Positions 8,764-17,899 of a DNA stretch of 32,343 nt are shown here, one piece after another. The stretch spans positions 1-32,343 of the forward strand of contig JAUWAB010000043.1 of NCBI GenBank assembly GCA_030602265.1. The letters run 5' to 3'. Source of the DNA: Prolixibacteraceae bacterium. GTDB lineage: Bacteria > Bacteroidota > Bacteroidia > Bacteroidales > Prolixibacteraceae. The notes beneath the pieces are model-generated. The model saw only the letters and a list, made by a program, of their open reading frames with translations, searched no databases and was not told where the DNA came from. Position 1 is the stretch's first letter, and every line of letters begins with the position of its first letter. The position numbers were made by a program, and so were the translations under genes.

Positions 8764-9990
8764 ATGGCAACAATTAATGAGCATTACATGAAACTGGCCG
8801 CAGGGTATCTGTTCCCTGAAATCGGCCGCAGAGTCAATGAATTTGTAAAGGCCAACCCAGGAATAAAGGTAATCCGGATGGGGATCGGCGATGTGACACA
8901 ACCCTTGACCCCAACCGTTGTCAAGGCTTTCCATGAAGGAGTCGACGAAATGTCCAAAGCCGATACCTTTAAAGGTTACGGCCCGGAGCAGGGATATGAC
9001 TTCCTCCGTGAAGCCATTGCTGAACATGCCTACCGGAGCAGGGGAGTCGATATTCCGGCCGATGATATTTTCATTTCCGACGGCTCAAAATGTGATACCG
9101 GAAACATCCAGGAGATATTCGGGAGCGATAATAAAATTGCCATCTGTGACCCGGTTTATCCGGTTTATGCCGACACTACGGTTATGAGCGGTAAAACGGG
9201 AAAGATTCAGGCTAACGGTTATTATGAAGGGATCATTTACATGCCCTGCACGGCCGAAAACCATTTTATCCCGGCCCTGCCTGCTGAATCACCCGACCTG
9301 ATTTTTCTTTGCTACCCCAACAATCCTACAGGTGCGGTGGCTACCCGCGAAGAGCTGAAGAAATGGGTGGAATATGCCCGCGAAAACCGAAGTATAATTT
9401 TGTTTGATGCGGCTTATGAAGCCTTTATCCGCGATGAAAGCATTCCCCGTTCCATATATGAGATCGATGGTGCCAAAGAGGTAGCCATTGAATTCAGAAG
9501 TTTATCCAAAACGGCAGGATTCACCGGAACCAGGCTTGCTTATACCGTAATACCTGCAGAGCTGATGGCTTTCGACGCGGAAGACAATCCGGTACAGGTC
9601 AAGAAACTCTGGAACCGCAGACATACCACCAAATTCAATGGTGTCTCCTACCCTGTCCAGAAAGCTGCGGCAGCCATCTTCACCCCGGAAGGAAAAAAAG
9701 AGGTTCAGCAGATCATAGATTATTACATGGAGAATGCCTCCATCATGAAAAAAAGTCTTTCTGAAACCGGATTTACGGTGTATGGCGGTGAAAATGCCCC
9801 TTACATCTGGGTAAAAACGCCGAACGGTATGAAATCTTGGGAATTCTTCGATAAATTGCTGAACGAAGCCAACGTGGTCGGTACTCCGGGTTCAGGTTTC
9901 GGACCATCTGGTGAAGGCTATTTCAGGTTTTCAGCATTTGCCAACCGCGAAAATGTGATTGAAGCTATGGAGCGGATCAGAAACCTCTGA
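8764..9990 (+). CDS. dapL: LL-diaminopimelate aminotransferase
   Basis: DapL is a PLP enzyme that converts tetrahydrodipicolinate plus glutamate directly to LL-2,6-diaminopimelate, a shortcut in lysine and peptidoglycan synthesis. From ATG 8764 it has 408 residues, the usual family length. The PLP lysine is K249 in [12 protein letters not shown]; other fold-type I landmarks are YPNNPTG, the FDAAYE stretch and the C-terminal YFRFSAFA. The longer reading from TTG 8731 would start upstream of the -7 box and is rejected. The gene is monocistronic, ending in a strong bidirectional terminator. Confidence 0.96.
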   Translation: MATINEHYMKLAAGYLFPEIGRRVNEFVKANPGIKVIRMGIGDVTQPLTPTVVKAFHEGVDEMSKADTFKGYGPEQGYDFLREAIAEHAYRSRGVDIPADDIFISDGSKCDTGNIQEIFGSDNKIAICDPVYPVYADTTVMSGKTGKIQANGYYEGIIYMPCTAENHFIPALPAESPDLIFLCYPNNPTGAVATREELKKWVEYARENRSIILFDAAYEAFIRDESIPRSIYEIDGAKEVAIEFRSLSKTAGFTGTRLAYTVIPAELMAFDAEDNPVQVKKLWNRRHTTKFNGVSYPVQKAAAAIFTPEGKKEVQQIIDYYMENASIMKKSLSETGFTVYGGENAPYIWVKTPNGMKSWEFFDKLLNEANVVGTPGSGFGPSGEGYFRFSAFANRENVIEAMERIRNL

Positions 9991-10002
9991 TCCGGCAAAT
10001 AA

Positions 10003-10064
10003 AAAACGGATTAAACAGAAGCATACCATCTTTTATAGAAAGAATGCGCTGTTTAATCCGTTTT
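10003..10064. terminator. Bidirectional terminator between dapL and the PII-like gene
   Basis: A 16-bp perfect inverted repeat (AAAACGGATTAAACAG at 10003-10018 with its complement at 10049-10064) encloses a loop that contains a further GCAT/ATGC pairing. It is flanked by A and T runs on both sides. It lies between two convergent genes and should stop transcription from either. Confidence 0.85.
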
Positions 10065-10080
10065 CTTATAACAGAAAATC

Positions 10081-10380
10081 TTATACGCTTTTCAGGATAT
10101 CCCAGACAAATGCCCTTACCCCTACTTCAAGGTTCACTTCATCGAGTTTCTTAACCTTTTCCAGCAGAATATCCACCTTTTCATCCGGAATAACACATAA
10201 AACGGCTTCATTCATTTCGGGCCAGGTGTGGGTTCCCATTCTTGGTTCGCCGGTTACAGATCCCTGGCCTTTTACATCACTGAACCAGGTAAATCCCCTG
10301 ATTCCCAATTTATCAAGCATATATTCAACCCTCTCGGTATTGGCCTGGTTAAATACGATCATTACTGCCTTCATTTCCAT
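10081..10380 (-). CDS. PII-like signalling protein linked to RND efflux operon
   Basis: This is a 99-residue protein with the small ferredoxin-like fold of the PII superfamily: MKAVMIVFNQ as strand 1, the V-x-x-x-L-x-x-L helix, a Gly-rich loop (GQGSVTGEPRMGTHTWPEMN) in the T-loop position, and the IPDEKV..ILEKV second half. The T-loop is short and lacks the tyrosine of classical GlnB/GlnK, so uridylylation control is unlikely. It lies 81 bp downstream of the RND pump gene on the same strand. Linkage of a divergent PII group to metal/drug RND pumps is known in the family. I infer it senses a small ligand and modulates the pump. It may start at ATG 10374 instead (two residues shorter). Confidence 0.75.
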   Translation of the reverse strand: MEMKAVMIVFNQANTERVEYMLDKLGIRGFTWFSDVKGQGSVTGEPRMGTHTWPEMNEAVLCVIPDEKVDILLEKVKKLDEVNLEVGVRAFVWDILKSV

Positions 10381-10394
10381 ATTTTTTTGTTGGC

Positions 10395-10428
10395 CCGGAA
10401 TCCTGAACTTAAAGTATCAGGACTCCGG
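10395..10428 (-). other. Hairpin in the RND-PII intergenic mRNA
   Basis: CCGGAATCCTGA (10395-10406) pairs with TCAGGACTCCGG (10417-10428), 11 of 12 positions, around a 10-nt loop. On the minus (transcribed) strand it is followed by an A-rich stretch and the PII start codon, not a U-tract, so it is not a standard terminator. It could be a processing or stability element, or could modulate translation of the PII-like gene. Confidence 0.6.
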
Positions 10429-10461
10429 ACCTGCTGAATATTAATTAAATAACGCTACGGT

Positions 10462-13400
10462 CTATTCCATGAACTGGAACTGTTTGACCACGGTTTTCTT
10501 TTTGTTCCGTTCTCCGTGTCGTGTAAGCAAACCGTACATTACCGGAACAATCACCATGGTCACAATGGTTGAGAATACCAGACCGCCGATTACGGTAATA
10601 CCCATCGGCCGCCAAATCTCGGCGCCTTCTCCCGTACTTAATGCCAATGGCAACATACCCAGAATGGTTGTGGCGGCAGTCATAAGCACCGGTCTCAGCC
10701 TTGATTTTCCGGATACGGCGATGGCTTCGTATAATTCCAGCCCCCTGTCGCGCATCAGGTTAGTATAATCGACCAGTACGATACCGTTCTTTACAACAAT
10801 CCCGATCAGCAGCACTGCCCCCAGGGCAGCAACCAGACTGAGGGTGGTTCCGGTCAGGAACAACGCTATGATAACCCCGGTAAAGGCAAAGGGTATCGAG
10901 AACATGATCACAAACGGCATGGTAAACGACTCAAACTGTGAAGCCATTACTATGAACACCAATATTAAGCTGACTACCATCAGCAGGGCCAGGTCCATAA
11001 ACGACTCCTGCTGGTCCTGATAAGCTCCGCCTACGTTAAGCACAACCTCCTGAGGTACCTCAACAGTGCTGATTTCCGCATTGATCCGGGTAGCCAGTTC
11101 GCCTAATGGCACCTTATCGGGCTTGGCCGAAACAGTCACTATCCTTTCACGACGTTTATGCTGAATATTGGGTGGCGACCAGTATTCCCTGATCTCGCCC
11201 AGCTCTTTCAGTTTGATCCTTGCCCCGGTTGGTGTAACAATGCTTAATTCCTCGAGGTCGGTCAGTGAACTTCTGAATTCTTCCTTCAGCCTGACCCGGA
11301 TATCGTACTCATCGCCCTGTTCCTTATACTGTGATGCGACCATACCGGTGACGCGGTTTCTGATCATCGTGGATACCTGTGCGGTGGTAAGTCCGTGCAG
11401 TGCCAGTTTATCCCTGTCTAAAACATACTGCAGTTCAGGTTTGTCCTTTTTGCGGCTCACCTGCACATCAATTGCGCCCGGCACGGCGGCCAGCTTCTTC
11501 CTGACTTCTTCGGCTATGGCGTTGGTTACATCAAAATCGTATCCGTAGATTTCGACATCTACCGTGTTGGATGTTCCGCCCATGCCCTGTCCGGCGGTTT
11601 CCACCGAAAAATTGATCACTTCGGGCAGGGCGGCAATTTCAGCACGCATTTCGGCGGCGATATCCCAGACCGACCGTTCTCTCTCCGCAATCGGCGCCAA
11701 CCGCATCATGAAATTGATCATATTGGATCCGGTGGTTGTGAAAAGGGAGAACATACTCCCTGCGTCGTCCGATCCGGAGGAAGCGGCAATGATTTCGATT
11801 TCCGGGAATTTCTCGCGGAAAACATTTTCCAGGTAACGGGTGGTTTTGATCGTTTCCTCCACACGGGTACCGGTCTGTAATTCAACTGCCGCAGTGATGC
11901 GGCTCTCATCCGATTCGGGCATAAAGTCTGTCCCGACAAATTTCATCAGGAAAAAAGAACTGATAAACACAGCCAGGGAGACCAGGAGGGTAAACGTTTT
12001 ATGCCTCAATGCCCATCTCAGGGTAACTTCATAGAAGCCGTCAACATGTCCCAGGAACTTCTCAATCGTGTTTTCATAGCTGTACCGCTTTGTTCTTTTC
12101 TTTGGAGCCCGCAGCCGGAGCATTTTTGAGGAAAGCATCGGGGTAAGCGAAATAGCTGCCAATGTGGAAGTTACAACAGTTATGGTGACAATCCACCCAA
12201 GTTGGTTAAAAATTACGCCGGTCATGCCCCCCACCAGGGTTAATGGGAAAAAGACTGCCACTACCACGAGTGTAGTGATAATTACTGCCAGCCATACCTC
12301 GTTGGTCGCATATATGGCGGCTTCCCTCGGGGTTGCGCCACGCTCGACGTGCCTGGTTATGTTCTCAAGCACCACGATGGCATCATCCACCACCATACCG
12401 ATAGCGATGGAAAGTGATGTCAGCGATATCACGTTAATGGATCCGCCGGAGATATAGAGATAAAGGAAAGCCACGATCAGAGAGATCGGAATGGTCAGCA
12501 CAATGATAAATGTCGCCCTCCATCTACCCAGGAAAAACAATACCACCAAGACCACAAACAGGAATGCCCACATCAGGGTTTCCGACAGGTTTTTGATCGA
12601 ACCTTTGATGAAGTCGGAAGTATCCATGATCAGGTTAATCTGCACATCGGGCGGAAGCTCCTTTTGCAGCTTATCTATGTTCTTGCGCACTTCGCGGGCA
12701 ACCTTCATGGTGTTGGCGCCCGACTGCTTCATAACGAACATCCGGAGACCGGTTTGCCCGTTAATCTTTTCATCAAGCGACAAATCCTTGATGGAGTCAC
12801 GTACAATGGCCACATCGCGGATATAAACCGGTTTACCGGCCATATTGCCCACGACCAGGCTCTCCAGCCTGGAACTGGTACTGAATTCTCCCTGCACCCT
12901 CAGCTGATAATCAATATCGCCCATTTTGATATTTCCGGAAGGAAGGTTCATGTTCTCTGCAGCAATGGCATTGCCGATCTGCTCTACGGTCAGGTTATAG
13001 GCATCCAGAAGGCGTGGATCGGTATCCACATAAACCACCCTTGAGGGTGCCCCCATCATGCCGATGGAGCCGATGCCTTCGATCCGGTTTAACGGGTTGA
13101 CAATCTTCTCGTCCAGAATTTTCTCCAGTCCGGGATAGCTCTCCTTAGCAGTAACGGCATAGAAAACGATCGGCATCATGCTGGTATTGAACTTGAAGAT
13201 GGAAGGCCTTTCAGCCCCTTCCGGAAGAAAGTCCGAGATCCGGTCGATCACATCCCGAACGTCATTGGTAGCCTCGTCGAGGTTCGTTCCCCATTCAAAT
13301 TCGAGGGCAATAATGGAAAGGTTATCGGTGGAAGTAGAGGTGATCTCCTTCAGTTTGTCCACCGAATTGAATGCATCCTCCAACTGTCTGGTAATATTGG

Positions 13401-13581
13401 TTTCAATATCCCCTGCATTGGCTCCCGGATAGGTGGTCATCACCGAAAGGAACGGCGGATCTACCTCTGGATAGAGGTCGATGGGGATATTAACCAGCGA
13501 ATAGAGCCCCATTACCACGATGGCGGTAAATACCATCATTGTCGTAATAGGCTTGTTTACTGCATTTTTGTATATACTCAT
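10462..13581 (-). CDS. RND efflux pump, inner-membrane permease (HAE1/AcrB type)
   Basis: The protein is 1039 residues, the usual length for a tripartite RND permease. Twelve membrane segments are arranged as TM1 (about 10-30), a large periplasmic loop, TM2-6, then the same pattern again. The proton-relay Asp pair of TM4 is D399-D400 in GMVVDDAIVVLEN, which marks drug-type HAE1 pumps. The second half shows the GVVIALFLTG and GIVVKNGIVLVDYTN signatures. It exports substrates from the periplasm or inner leaflet through the adaptor and TolC-type partners encoded just upstream (35-bp gap to the adaptor gene). The substrate is unknown; expression is presumably under the TetR regulator at the head of the operon. 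Confidence 0.95.
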   Translation of the reverse strand: MSIYKNAVNKPITTMMVFTAIVVMGLYSLVNIPIDLYPEVDPPFLSVMTTYPGANAGDIETNITRQLEDAFNSVDKLKEITSTSTDNLSIIALEFEWGTNLDEATNDVRDVIDRISDFLPEGAERPSIFKFNTSMMPIVFYAVTAKESYPGLEKILDEKIVNPLNRIEGIGSIGMMGAPSRVVYVDTDPRLLDAYNLTVEQIGNAIAAENMNLPSGNIKMGDIDYQLRVQGEFSTSSRLESLVVGNMAGKPVYIRDVAIVRDSIKDLSLDEKINGQTGLRMFVMKQSGANTMKVAREVRKNIDKLQKELPPDVQINLIMDTSDFIKGSIKNLSETLMWAFLFVVLVVLFFLGRWRATFIIVLTIPISLIVAFLYLYISGGSINVISLTSLSIAIGMVVDDAIVVLENITRHVERGATPREAAIYATNEVWLAVIITTLVVVAVFFPLTLVGGMTGVIFNQLGWIVTITVVTSTLAAISLTPMLSSKMLRLRAPKKRTKRYSYENTIEKFLGHVDGFYEVTLRWALRHKTFTLLVSLAVFISSFFLMKFVGTDFMPESDESRITAAVELQTGTRVEETIKTTRYLENVFREKFPEIEIIAASSGSDDAGSMFSLFTTTGSNMINFMMRLAPIAERERSVWDIAAEMRAEIAALPEVINFSVETAGQGMGGTSNTVDVEIYGYDFDVTNAIAEEVRKKLAAVPGAIDVQVSRKKDKPELQYVLDRDKLALHGLTTAQVSTMIRNRVTGMVASQYKEQGDEYDIRVRLKEEFRSSLTDLEELSIVTPTGARIKLKELGEIREYWSPPNIQHKRRERIVTVSAKPDKVPLGELATRINAEISTVEVPQEVVLNVGGAYQDQQESFMDLALLMVVSLILVFIVMASQFESFTMPFVIMFSIPFAFTGVIIALFLTGTTLSLVAALGAVLLIGIVVKNGIVLVDYTNLMRDRGLELYEAIAVSGKSRLRPVLMTAATTILGMLPLALSTGEGAEIWRPMGITVIGGLVFSTIVTMVIVPVMYGLLTRHGERNKKKTVVKQFQFME

Positions 13582-13616
13582 AATGTCTGTTTTTTTGAGA
13601 AGAATGAATCGGTAAT

Positions 13617-14672
13617 TCAGTTCACCACCTGGATGGCCACACCGTCCAGCAACCTGGCCTGTCCGCTGACAATCACGCGCGAACCGGGTTTTAACTGATC
13701 GGAGTAGACTTCGATATTGTCGTCATACCGTTTTCCGACAGTTACACTGATACGGCGGGCCACTCCCTGTTCGTCTACAAAGAGGTAACGGTCGTTTGAT
13801 CCCTGCATTTTCAGAACGGCCATAGACGGCAGAAGAATAGCTTCCTCCTCATCGAGGTCAATGGTAACCCTGCTGAACATCCCCGGACGGAGCAATCCCT
13901 CCCGGTTGTCGATCAGTATCTCCACATTGAAAGTTCTGTTCATGGGATCAATGGTTGGATGAACCCTGTAAATCCTGCCGGTAAAACTCCGGTCCTTGTA
14001 TATGTCAGTCAACACAGTGGTTTCCATACTGTTTTTCACAAAAGGAAAATGTTTTTCGGAGAGCGCCACCATGGCTTTCAGCCTGTCGATCTGAACGATG
14101 GACAATACCGCAGCCTTGCCGGCCTGGGTATTGGGGGCACCCGAATACATTTCACCCGGTTCGAAATAACGGCCCGAAATCACTCCGCTGAATGGGGCCA
14201 GCAGGCGTGTATTTTCTTTCAGAAAGGTAACATTCGACCGGGCCACTTCATATTGTGCCCTGAGCTGGTCGTATTGCTGGCGGGCAATACTTCCGACCTT
14301 GGCTAACGTATCCAGCCGTTTGAAGTCGGTCTCCACCGTTTTCAACTGTACCTCTGCCTGGTGCAACTGTGTTCTGTCCATCTGGACGAGGGCAGCGCCC
14401 TTGTTTACGCGATCACCCACCTGTGCATAGATCGCTTCGATCCTCCCCGGAGCTGCCGGCGCCAGATGAACCTCCTCGTAACCCTGAAGGGTTGCCGGAT
14501 ACTCCACCGACCGGGCTACAGTCTGGTATTGCAGTTCCATAACCCTTACCACCTCTTTTTTTACTTCAGTATTCCCTGTTGCTGAGCTTTTTTGCTCTCC
14601 TCCGCTACAGGCGGTCAGGATGGCCAGACCAAATACTGCTATTCCCTTTAATAATGGTTTCCTGGTAATCAT
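13617..14672 (-). CDS. RND efflux periplasmic adaptor (membrane fusion protein), lipoprotein
   Basis: This is a 351-residue adaptor of the HlyD/AcrA family. A lipoprotein signal ends at C22 (ILTAC), followed by a Ser/Lys-rich linker. The lipoyl-like half motif GYEEVHLAPAAPGRIEAIYAQVGDRVNKG precedes an alpha-hairpin of about 55 residues (TQLHQAEVQLK..QYDQLRAQYEVARSN), then the second lipoyl half (LLAPFSGVISGRYFEPGE) and beta-barrel/membrane-proximal domains. It bridges the inner-membrane pump and the TolC-like channel. It lies 10 bp after tolC and 35 bp before the pump gene, so is clearly co-transcribed with them. Confidence 0.94.
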   Translation of the reverse strand: MITRKPLLKGIAVFGLAILTACSGGEQKSSATGNTEVKKEVVRVMELQYQTVARSVEYPATLQGYEEVHLAPAAPGRIEAIYAQVGDRVNKGAALVQMDRTQLHQAEVQLKTVETDFKRLDTLAKVGSIARQQYDQLRAQYEVARSNVTFLKENTRLLAPFSGVISGRYFEPGEMYSGAPNTQAGKAAVLSIVQIDRLKAMVALSEKHFPFVKNSMETTVLTDIYKDRSFTGRIYRVHPTIDPMNRTFNVEILIDNREGLLRPGMFSRVTIDLDEEEAILLPSMAVLKMQGSNDRYLFVDEQGVARRISVTVGKRYDDNIEVYSDQLKPGSRVIVSGQARLLDGVAIQVVN

Positions 14673-14682
14673 ATCTCTATTG

Positions 14683-15981
14683 TTATTTTATTTGTCCGTA
14701 TAATTTATCCAATTCATTCTGCGCACTTAACACCTGATAAACAGCTGAAATATAATCCGTTTCCGCTTTCACATAGTTATTGTCGGCATTCACCAGATCA
14801 AGTCCGGATATCAGCCCGTGTTCAAATTTCAGCTTCAGGTTGTTATAAACCCTTCTGGACACGTCCAGGTTTTTCACCTGGTTGGTATAGGTTTCCATGG
14901 CATTCCGGAGGTTAAACTGTAACTGTTTTTCCTGGATTTCCAGTTGTTCCATCAACAGCGCTTTGGTGTTCCGGGTGGTTTCGAGGTCAATTCTGGCCTG
15001 CCTGACCTGGCTCGACCGGGTTCCTCCGGAGAATACAGGAATACTTAGCCGGAGCCCGATCATATTCTTGGGTGACATGTCAAAGTCAGGTTTCAGGATT
15101 TTTTCTGTACGGGTATAGAAACTGACCAGTGTGGGCAGGTAATTGGCCTGCTGCATCTGAATCTGCTTCTCCATCAGTTTTTCCTGAAACTGGATCAACT
15201 GAAAATCAAGGTTCTGCTGAACATTGAACATTCCCGCTGCCCCCATTGCCCGGGCATTTGCCCTGGTAAGTACCTGCGACAGCGATTCCGTCAGTTCGAT
15301 TTCCGTTCCGGCCGATACGCCCACCAGGAGCCTCAGCATGTTACGGGCCATTTCCAGTTGCCGCTCCGAAGAGTTAATGGCATTCTGTAAGGAGGAGATC
15401 TGGACAGACAACATGTCCACATCGGTCATTTCAATAATACCTACCTTTTCAAGTGCGGCGGTTTTTTCATACATCTCCTTCAGGTTATCCATGTTTTTCT
15501 GAAGCAGGACCAGCAGTTCGCCCGACATCAGCACCAGGTGGTAGGCATCGGTTACCTGAGCCAGCACTTCCTGCTCTGTCTTTTCATAGCTTTTCTGGCT
15601 AAGGTCAGCACCTAATCTGGCTAACTGAATCCCAACAAAATAATTTCCGCTGAACAACAACTGATTAACCTGGAGGTTGAAATTACTTTGCGGGCGGATA
15701 GGGATCTCACTGGCAGGCATATCCGGATTAAACCGGATGGAAATCTTTGCCCCCATCGCATTGCTGTAGTCCATGGTCCCCGCAATCTGCGGAAGCCCGG
15801 CAGCAATGGTCTCCTTCAGCTTCTCCCTTGCAAGGTCTGTTGCCAGTCCCGAATTTTTTAGAGTCTTGTTGTACTCTAAAGCATGCTTCCTGGCCTCCCT
15901 GAGGTCAAGCACAAGCCGATCCTGAGCTGCTGCGGCCGATACCAGCAGTATCAGGACAATAAGCGTGAATGATTGTTTCAT
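14683..15981 (-). CDS. TolC-family outer-membrane efflux channel
   Basis: The protein has 432 residues from the ATG at 15981, which gives a clean Sec signal (MKQSFTLIVLILLVSAAAAQ). An upstream in-frame ATG (15993) would add four residues and overlap less naturally with tetR. The body has the two repeated OEP (outer-membrane efflux protein) halves: long alpha-helical stretches (residues about 30-110, 140-215, 245-310, 330-425) separated by short beta segments. It forms the outer-membrane exit duct of the pump encoded downstream. The gap to tetR is 23 bp and to the adaptor 10 bp. Confidence 0.93.
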   Translation of the reverse strand: MKQSFTLIVLILLVSAAAAQDRLVLDLREARKHALEYNKTLKNSGLATDLAREKLKETIAAGLPQIAGTMDYSNAMGAKISIRFNPDMPASEIPIRPQSNFNLQVNQLLFSGNYFVGIQLARLGADLSQKSYEKTEQEVLAQVTDAYHLVLMSGELLVLLQKNMDNLKEMYEKTAALEKVGIIEMTDVDMLSVQISSLQNAINSSERQLEMARNMLRLLVGVSAGTEIELTESLSQVLTRANARAMGAAGMFNVQQNLDFQLIQFQEKLMEKQIQMQQANYLPTLVSFYTRTEKILKPDFDMSPKNMIGLRLSIPVFSGGTRSSQVRQARIDLETTRNTKALLMEQLEIQEKQLQFNLRNAMETYTNQVKNLDVSRRVYNNLKLKFEHGLISGLDLVNADNNYVKAETDYISAVYQVLSAQNELDKLYGQIK

Positions 15982-16004
15982 TTTAAATGTCATACATATC
16001 GTGT

Positions 16005-16619
16005 TTAAATTGTCTGCTTTTCAAAATACGTATCAATAAGGTCCTGTCCCTTCCGGGTGCATATTCCCCGGAAATAGGGCAATAAAATGTTCCGCAGAAC
16101 ATCTTCCTTTTCCAGTTTCATCAGTCTTAGCCTTGGCCTGCTATGGAAAAAACTGCCCAGTTCATGCAGAAAATTATCCACCACATCGATGGCTAATTCT
16201 TTCCTGAAGATATCTTCGCGGAGTCCTTTCTCCAGAATCGCATAGGAAACAGAAAACTCACGCATTTTCTGAAGGTCCTCAAAAAAACATTCATGGATCC
16301 GGACGATGTACTTCTTGATGTCTTCCTGAAATAACGGACTGAACGAGGTTATCCTGAGGTACTCCGTTTCAATTATCATAAAAAGAGCTTCAATGGCATT
16401 ATCTGTATTGGCCACAATGTCCAGTAGTTTCCGGTTGTTACGAACCATTTCGTATTCCACCATCTGAATGACCAGATCATCCTTGTCCCTGAAATGTTCG
16501 TAGATGGTCCGTTTAGAGATCCCTAAATCCGCTGAAATCTGATCCATGGTGACGTTCCTGATCCCTAATTGCGGGAACAACTCACCAGCCCTTACCAGTA
16601 TCCTTTCTCTTGTATCCAT
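16005..16619 (-). CDS. TetR/AcrR-family repressor of the efflux operon
   Basis: This is a 204-residue one-domain-plus-ligand-domain regulator. The N-terminal helix-turn-helix is clear (residues about 8-47: RILVRAGELFPQLGIRN then MDQISADLGISKRTIYEHF). The all-helical C-terminal ligand domain is not assignable to a specific inducer. It is the first gene of the operon with tolC, adaptor and pump, all within short gaps. A palindromic site just upstream of its start overlaps the candidate promoter, so autorepression and control of the whole efflux operon are expected. Confidence 0.93.
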   Translation of the reverse strand: MDTRERILVRAGELFPQLGIRNVTMDQISADLGISKRTIYEHFRDKDDLVIQMVEYEMVRNNRKLLDIVANTDNAIEALFMIIETEYLRITSFSPLFQEDIKKYIVRIHECFFEDLQKMREFSVSYAILEKGLREDIFRKELAIDVVDNFLHELGSFFHSRPRLRLMKLEKEDVLRNILLPYFRGICTRKGQDLIDTYFEKQTI

Positions 16620-16638
16620 TTATAGACATTTATGCGCA

Positions 16639-16646
16639 CAAAACTA
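16639..16646 (-). promoter_or_regulatory. -7 box (TAGTTTTG) of the tetR-efflux operon
   Basis: On the minus strand TAGTTTTG matches TAnnTTTG, 19 bp before the tetR ATG. It overlaps the direct half-site of the palindromic operator. No good -33 match is seen. Confidence 0.5.
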
Positions 16647-16664
16647 AAAAACTAATTTAGTTTT
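16640..16664. promoter_or_regulatory. Putative TetR operator (17-bp palindrome plus half-site)
   Basis: AAAACTAA and TTAGTTTT form a perfect 17-bp palindrome around a central T at 16648-16664. It is preceded by a third copy of AAAACTAA at 16640-16647, which overlaps the -7 box. Position, 20 bp upstream of the regulator's start codon, is typical for TetR autoregulation. The site is A/T-rich, so a chance palindrome is possible but unlikely at this length. Confidence 0.6.
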
Positions 16665-16801
16665 ATGGTTTTTTTCTGGTATTTGTTAAGTAAAAATTTA
16701 CATTGCATGTCTGAAGCCGTCTATACTCCTGCTGTCATTTTACCAGCGGCCCTGCAGGGACGGTTACCTGCATATACGTTTAGGATTTCGCTGAAAATTA
16801 C

Positions 16802-16809
16802 TACCTTCG
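16802..16809 (+). promoter_or_regulatory. Candidate -7 box (TACCTTCG) for the CaCA antiporter gene
   Basis: TACCTTCG is one base off TAnnTTTG. A TTTA at 16779-16782, 19 bp upstream, could be the -33 element. The start codon follows 21 bp downstream. Confidence 0.4.
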
Positions 16810-16830
16810 CGGCCAAAAATCTGAGCATTT

Positions 16831-17814
16831 ATGCCAATATTCAGTATTTTGCTTTTGCTTGCCGGTTTTGTGGTATTGATACTTGGGGCTGACAAACTGG
16901 TTGACGGAGCTTCTTCTCTGGCCAAGAGGTATAATATCCCCGACATTGTAATCGGCCTGACCATTGTGGCCTTTGGTACGTCAGCGCCCGAAATGGCCAT
17001 CAACCTGGTAGCCGCGGTCAAGGGCAATACCGACCTCGTGCTGGGAAACGTATTAGGCAGTAACATTTTTAACGTATTAGCCATTTTAGGGATATCGGCC
17101 ATGATTGCCCCCTTGTCTGTCCGGAAAAACACAGTGAAATGGGAGATTCCTTTCAGTCTGTTTGCAGCCGTTCTGGTTTACCTTGTGGCCAGGGATGACT
17201 GGTCGAATCCTGCAGATAATTATATTGAGCCCAGAGACGGAGTTATCCTGCTCCTGTTTTTCGGGGTTTTCCTGATTTACAATTTTCGCCTTGCGAGGTC
17301 ACATCCCGATGAACTGGAAGTACAGACACACAAATACCCCCTCTGGAAATCCTTTCTGTTTATGATCTTAGGTCTTGCCGGTCTGATCATCGGAGGGAAG
17401 CTGATTGTGGACAACGCCGTTATGCTGGCCACCTTTCTGGGTGTCTCGGAAAGAGTAATCGCACTGACCATCGTTTCAATCGGCACTTCTCTTCCTGAAC
17501 TGGCCACCTCCATAGTTGCCGTCAGAAAAAAAGAGGTAGACATAGCCATCGGGAATGTGGTTGGTTCCAACATTTTCAACATCTTCCTGGTCTTAGGCCT
17601 TTCTACCGTTGCTAAGAACACGGCAGTCCCCGATGCATCCTTTATTGACATCTGGGTCAACATCGGTGCAGGTATCTTATTGCTGGGATTTGTACTCAGA
17701 GGCAAGGAAAAAGGAACAGGAAAATGGGAAGGCCGTAACCTGAACCGGCTGGAAGGAATGGCCTTCGCGTTAGTATATATTATCTATCTGTTTTTCCTGA
17801 TTTATTCAAAATAG
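16831..17814 (+). CDS. CaCA-family calcium/sodium antiporter (YrbG-like)
   Basis: This 327-residue inner-membrane protein has about ten hydrophobic segments. The two inverted alpha-repeats of the Ca2+/cation antiporter family are plain: GTSAPE at residues 49-54, with GNVLGSNIFN after it, and GTSLPE at 218-223, with GNVVGSNIFN after it. The two glutamates bind the exchanged cation. The halves are joined by a short cytoplasmic loop (about 152-170), as in bacterial NCX relatives. It exports Ca2+ in exchange for Na+ or H+. It is a single gene, divergent from tetR, with a candidate promoter immediately upstream. Confidence 0.93.
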   Translation: MPIFSILLLLAGFVVLILGADKLVDGASSLAKRYNIPDIVIGLTIVAFGTSAPEMAINLVAAVKGNTDLVLGNVLGSNIFNVLAILGISAMIAPLSVRKNTVKWEIPFSLFAAVLVYLVARDDWSNPADNYIEPRDGVILLLFFGVFLIYNFRLARSHPDELEVQTHKYPLWKSFLFMILGLAGLIIGGKLIVDNAVMLATFLGVSERVIALTIVSIGTSLPELATSIVAVRKKEVDIAIGNVVGSNIFNIFLVLGLSTVAKNTAVPDASFIDIWVNIGAGILLLGFVLRGKEKGTGKWEGRNLNRLEGMAFALVYIIYLFFLIYSK

Positions 17815-17899
17815 AGAATCCGGAAAAATTGGAGTAAGTATAATGACAGGCATTCAGAATGACCATTTCATCCGCAAATCATATATCCTGAAAAACCTT

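Noticed and set aside
10395-10428. Terminator ending the efflux operon before the PII-like gene
   Set aside because: On the transcribed strand the hairpin is followed by A-rich sequence rather than a T run, so intrinsic termination is not supported.
11168-11548. 126-residue plus-strand frame within the RND gene
   Set aside because: It is a shadow frame antisense to a well-supported RND permease, with no promoter or domain of its own.
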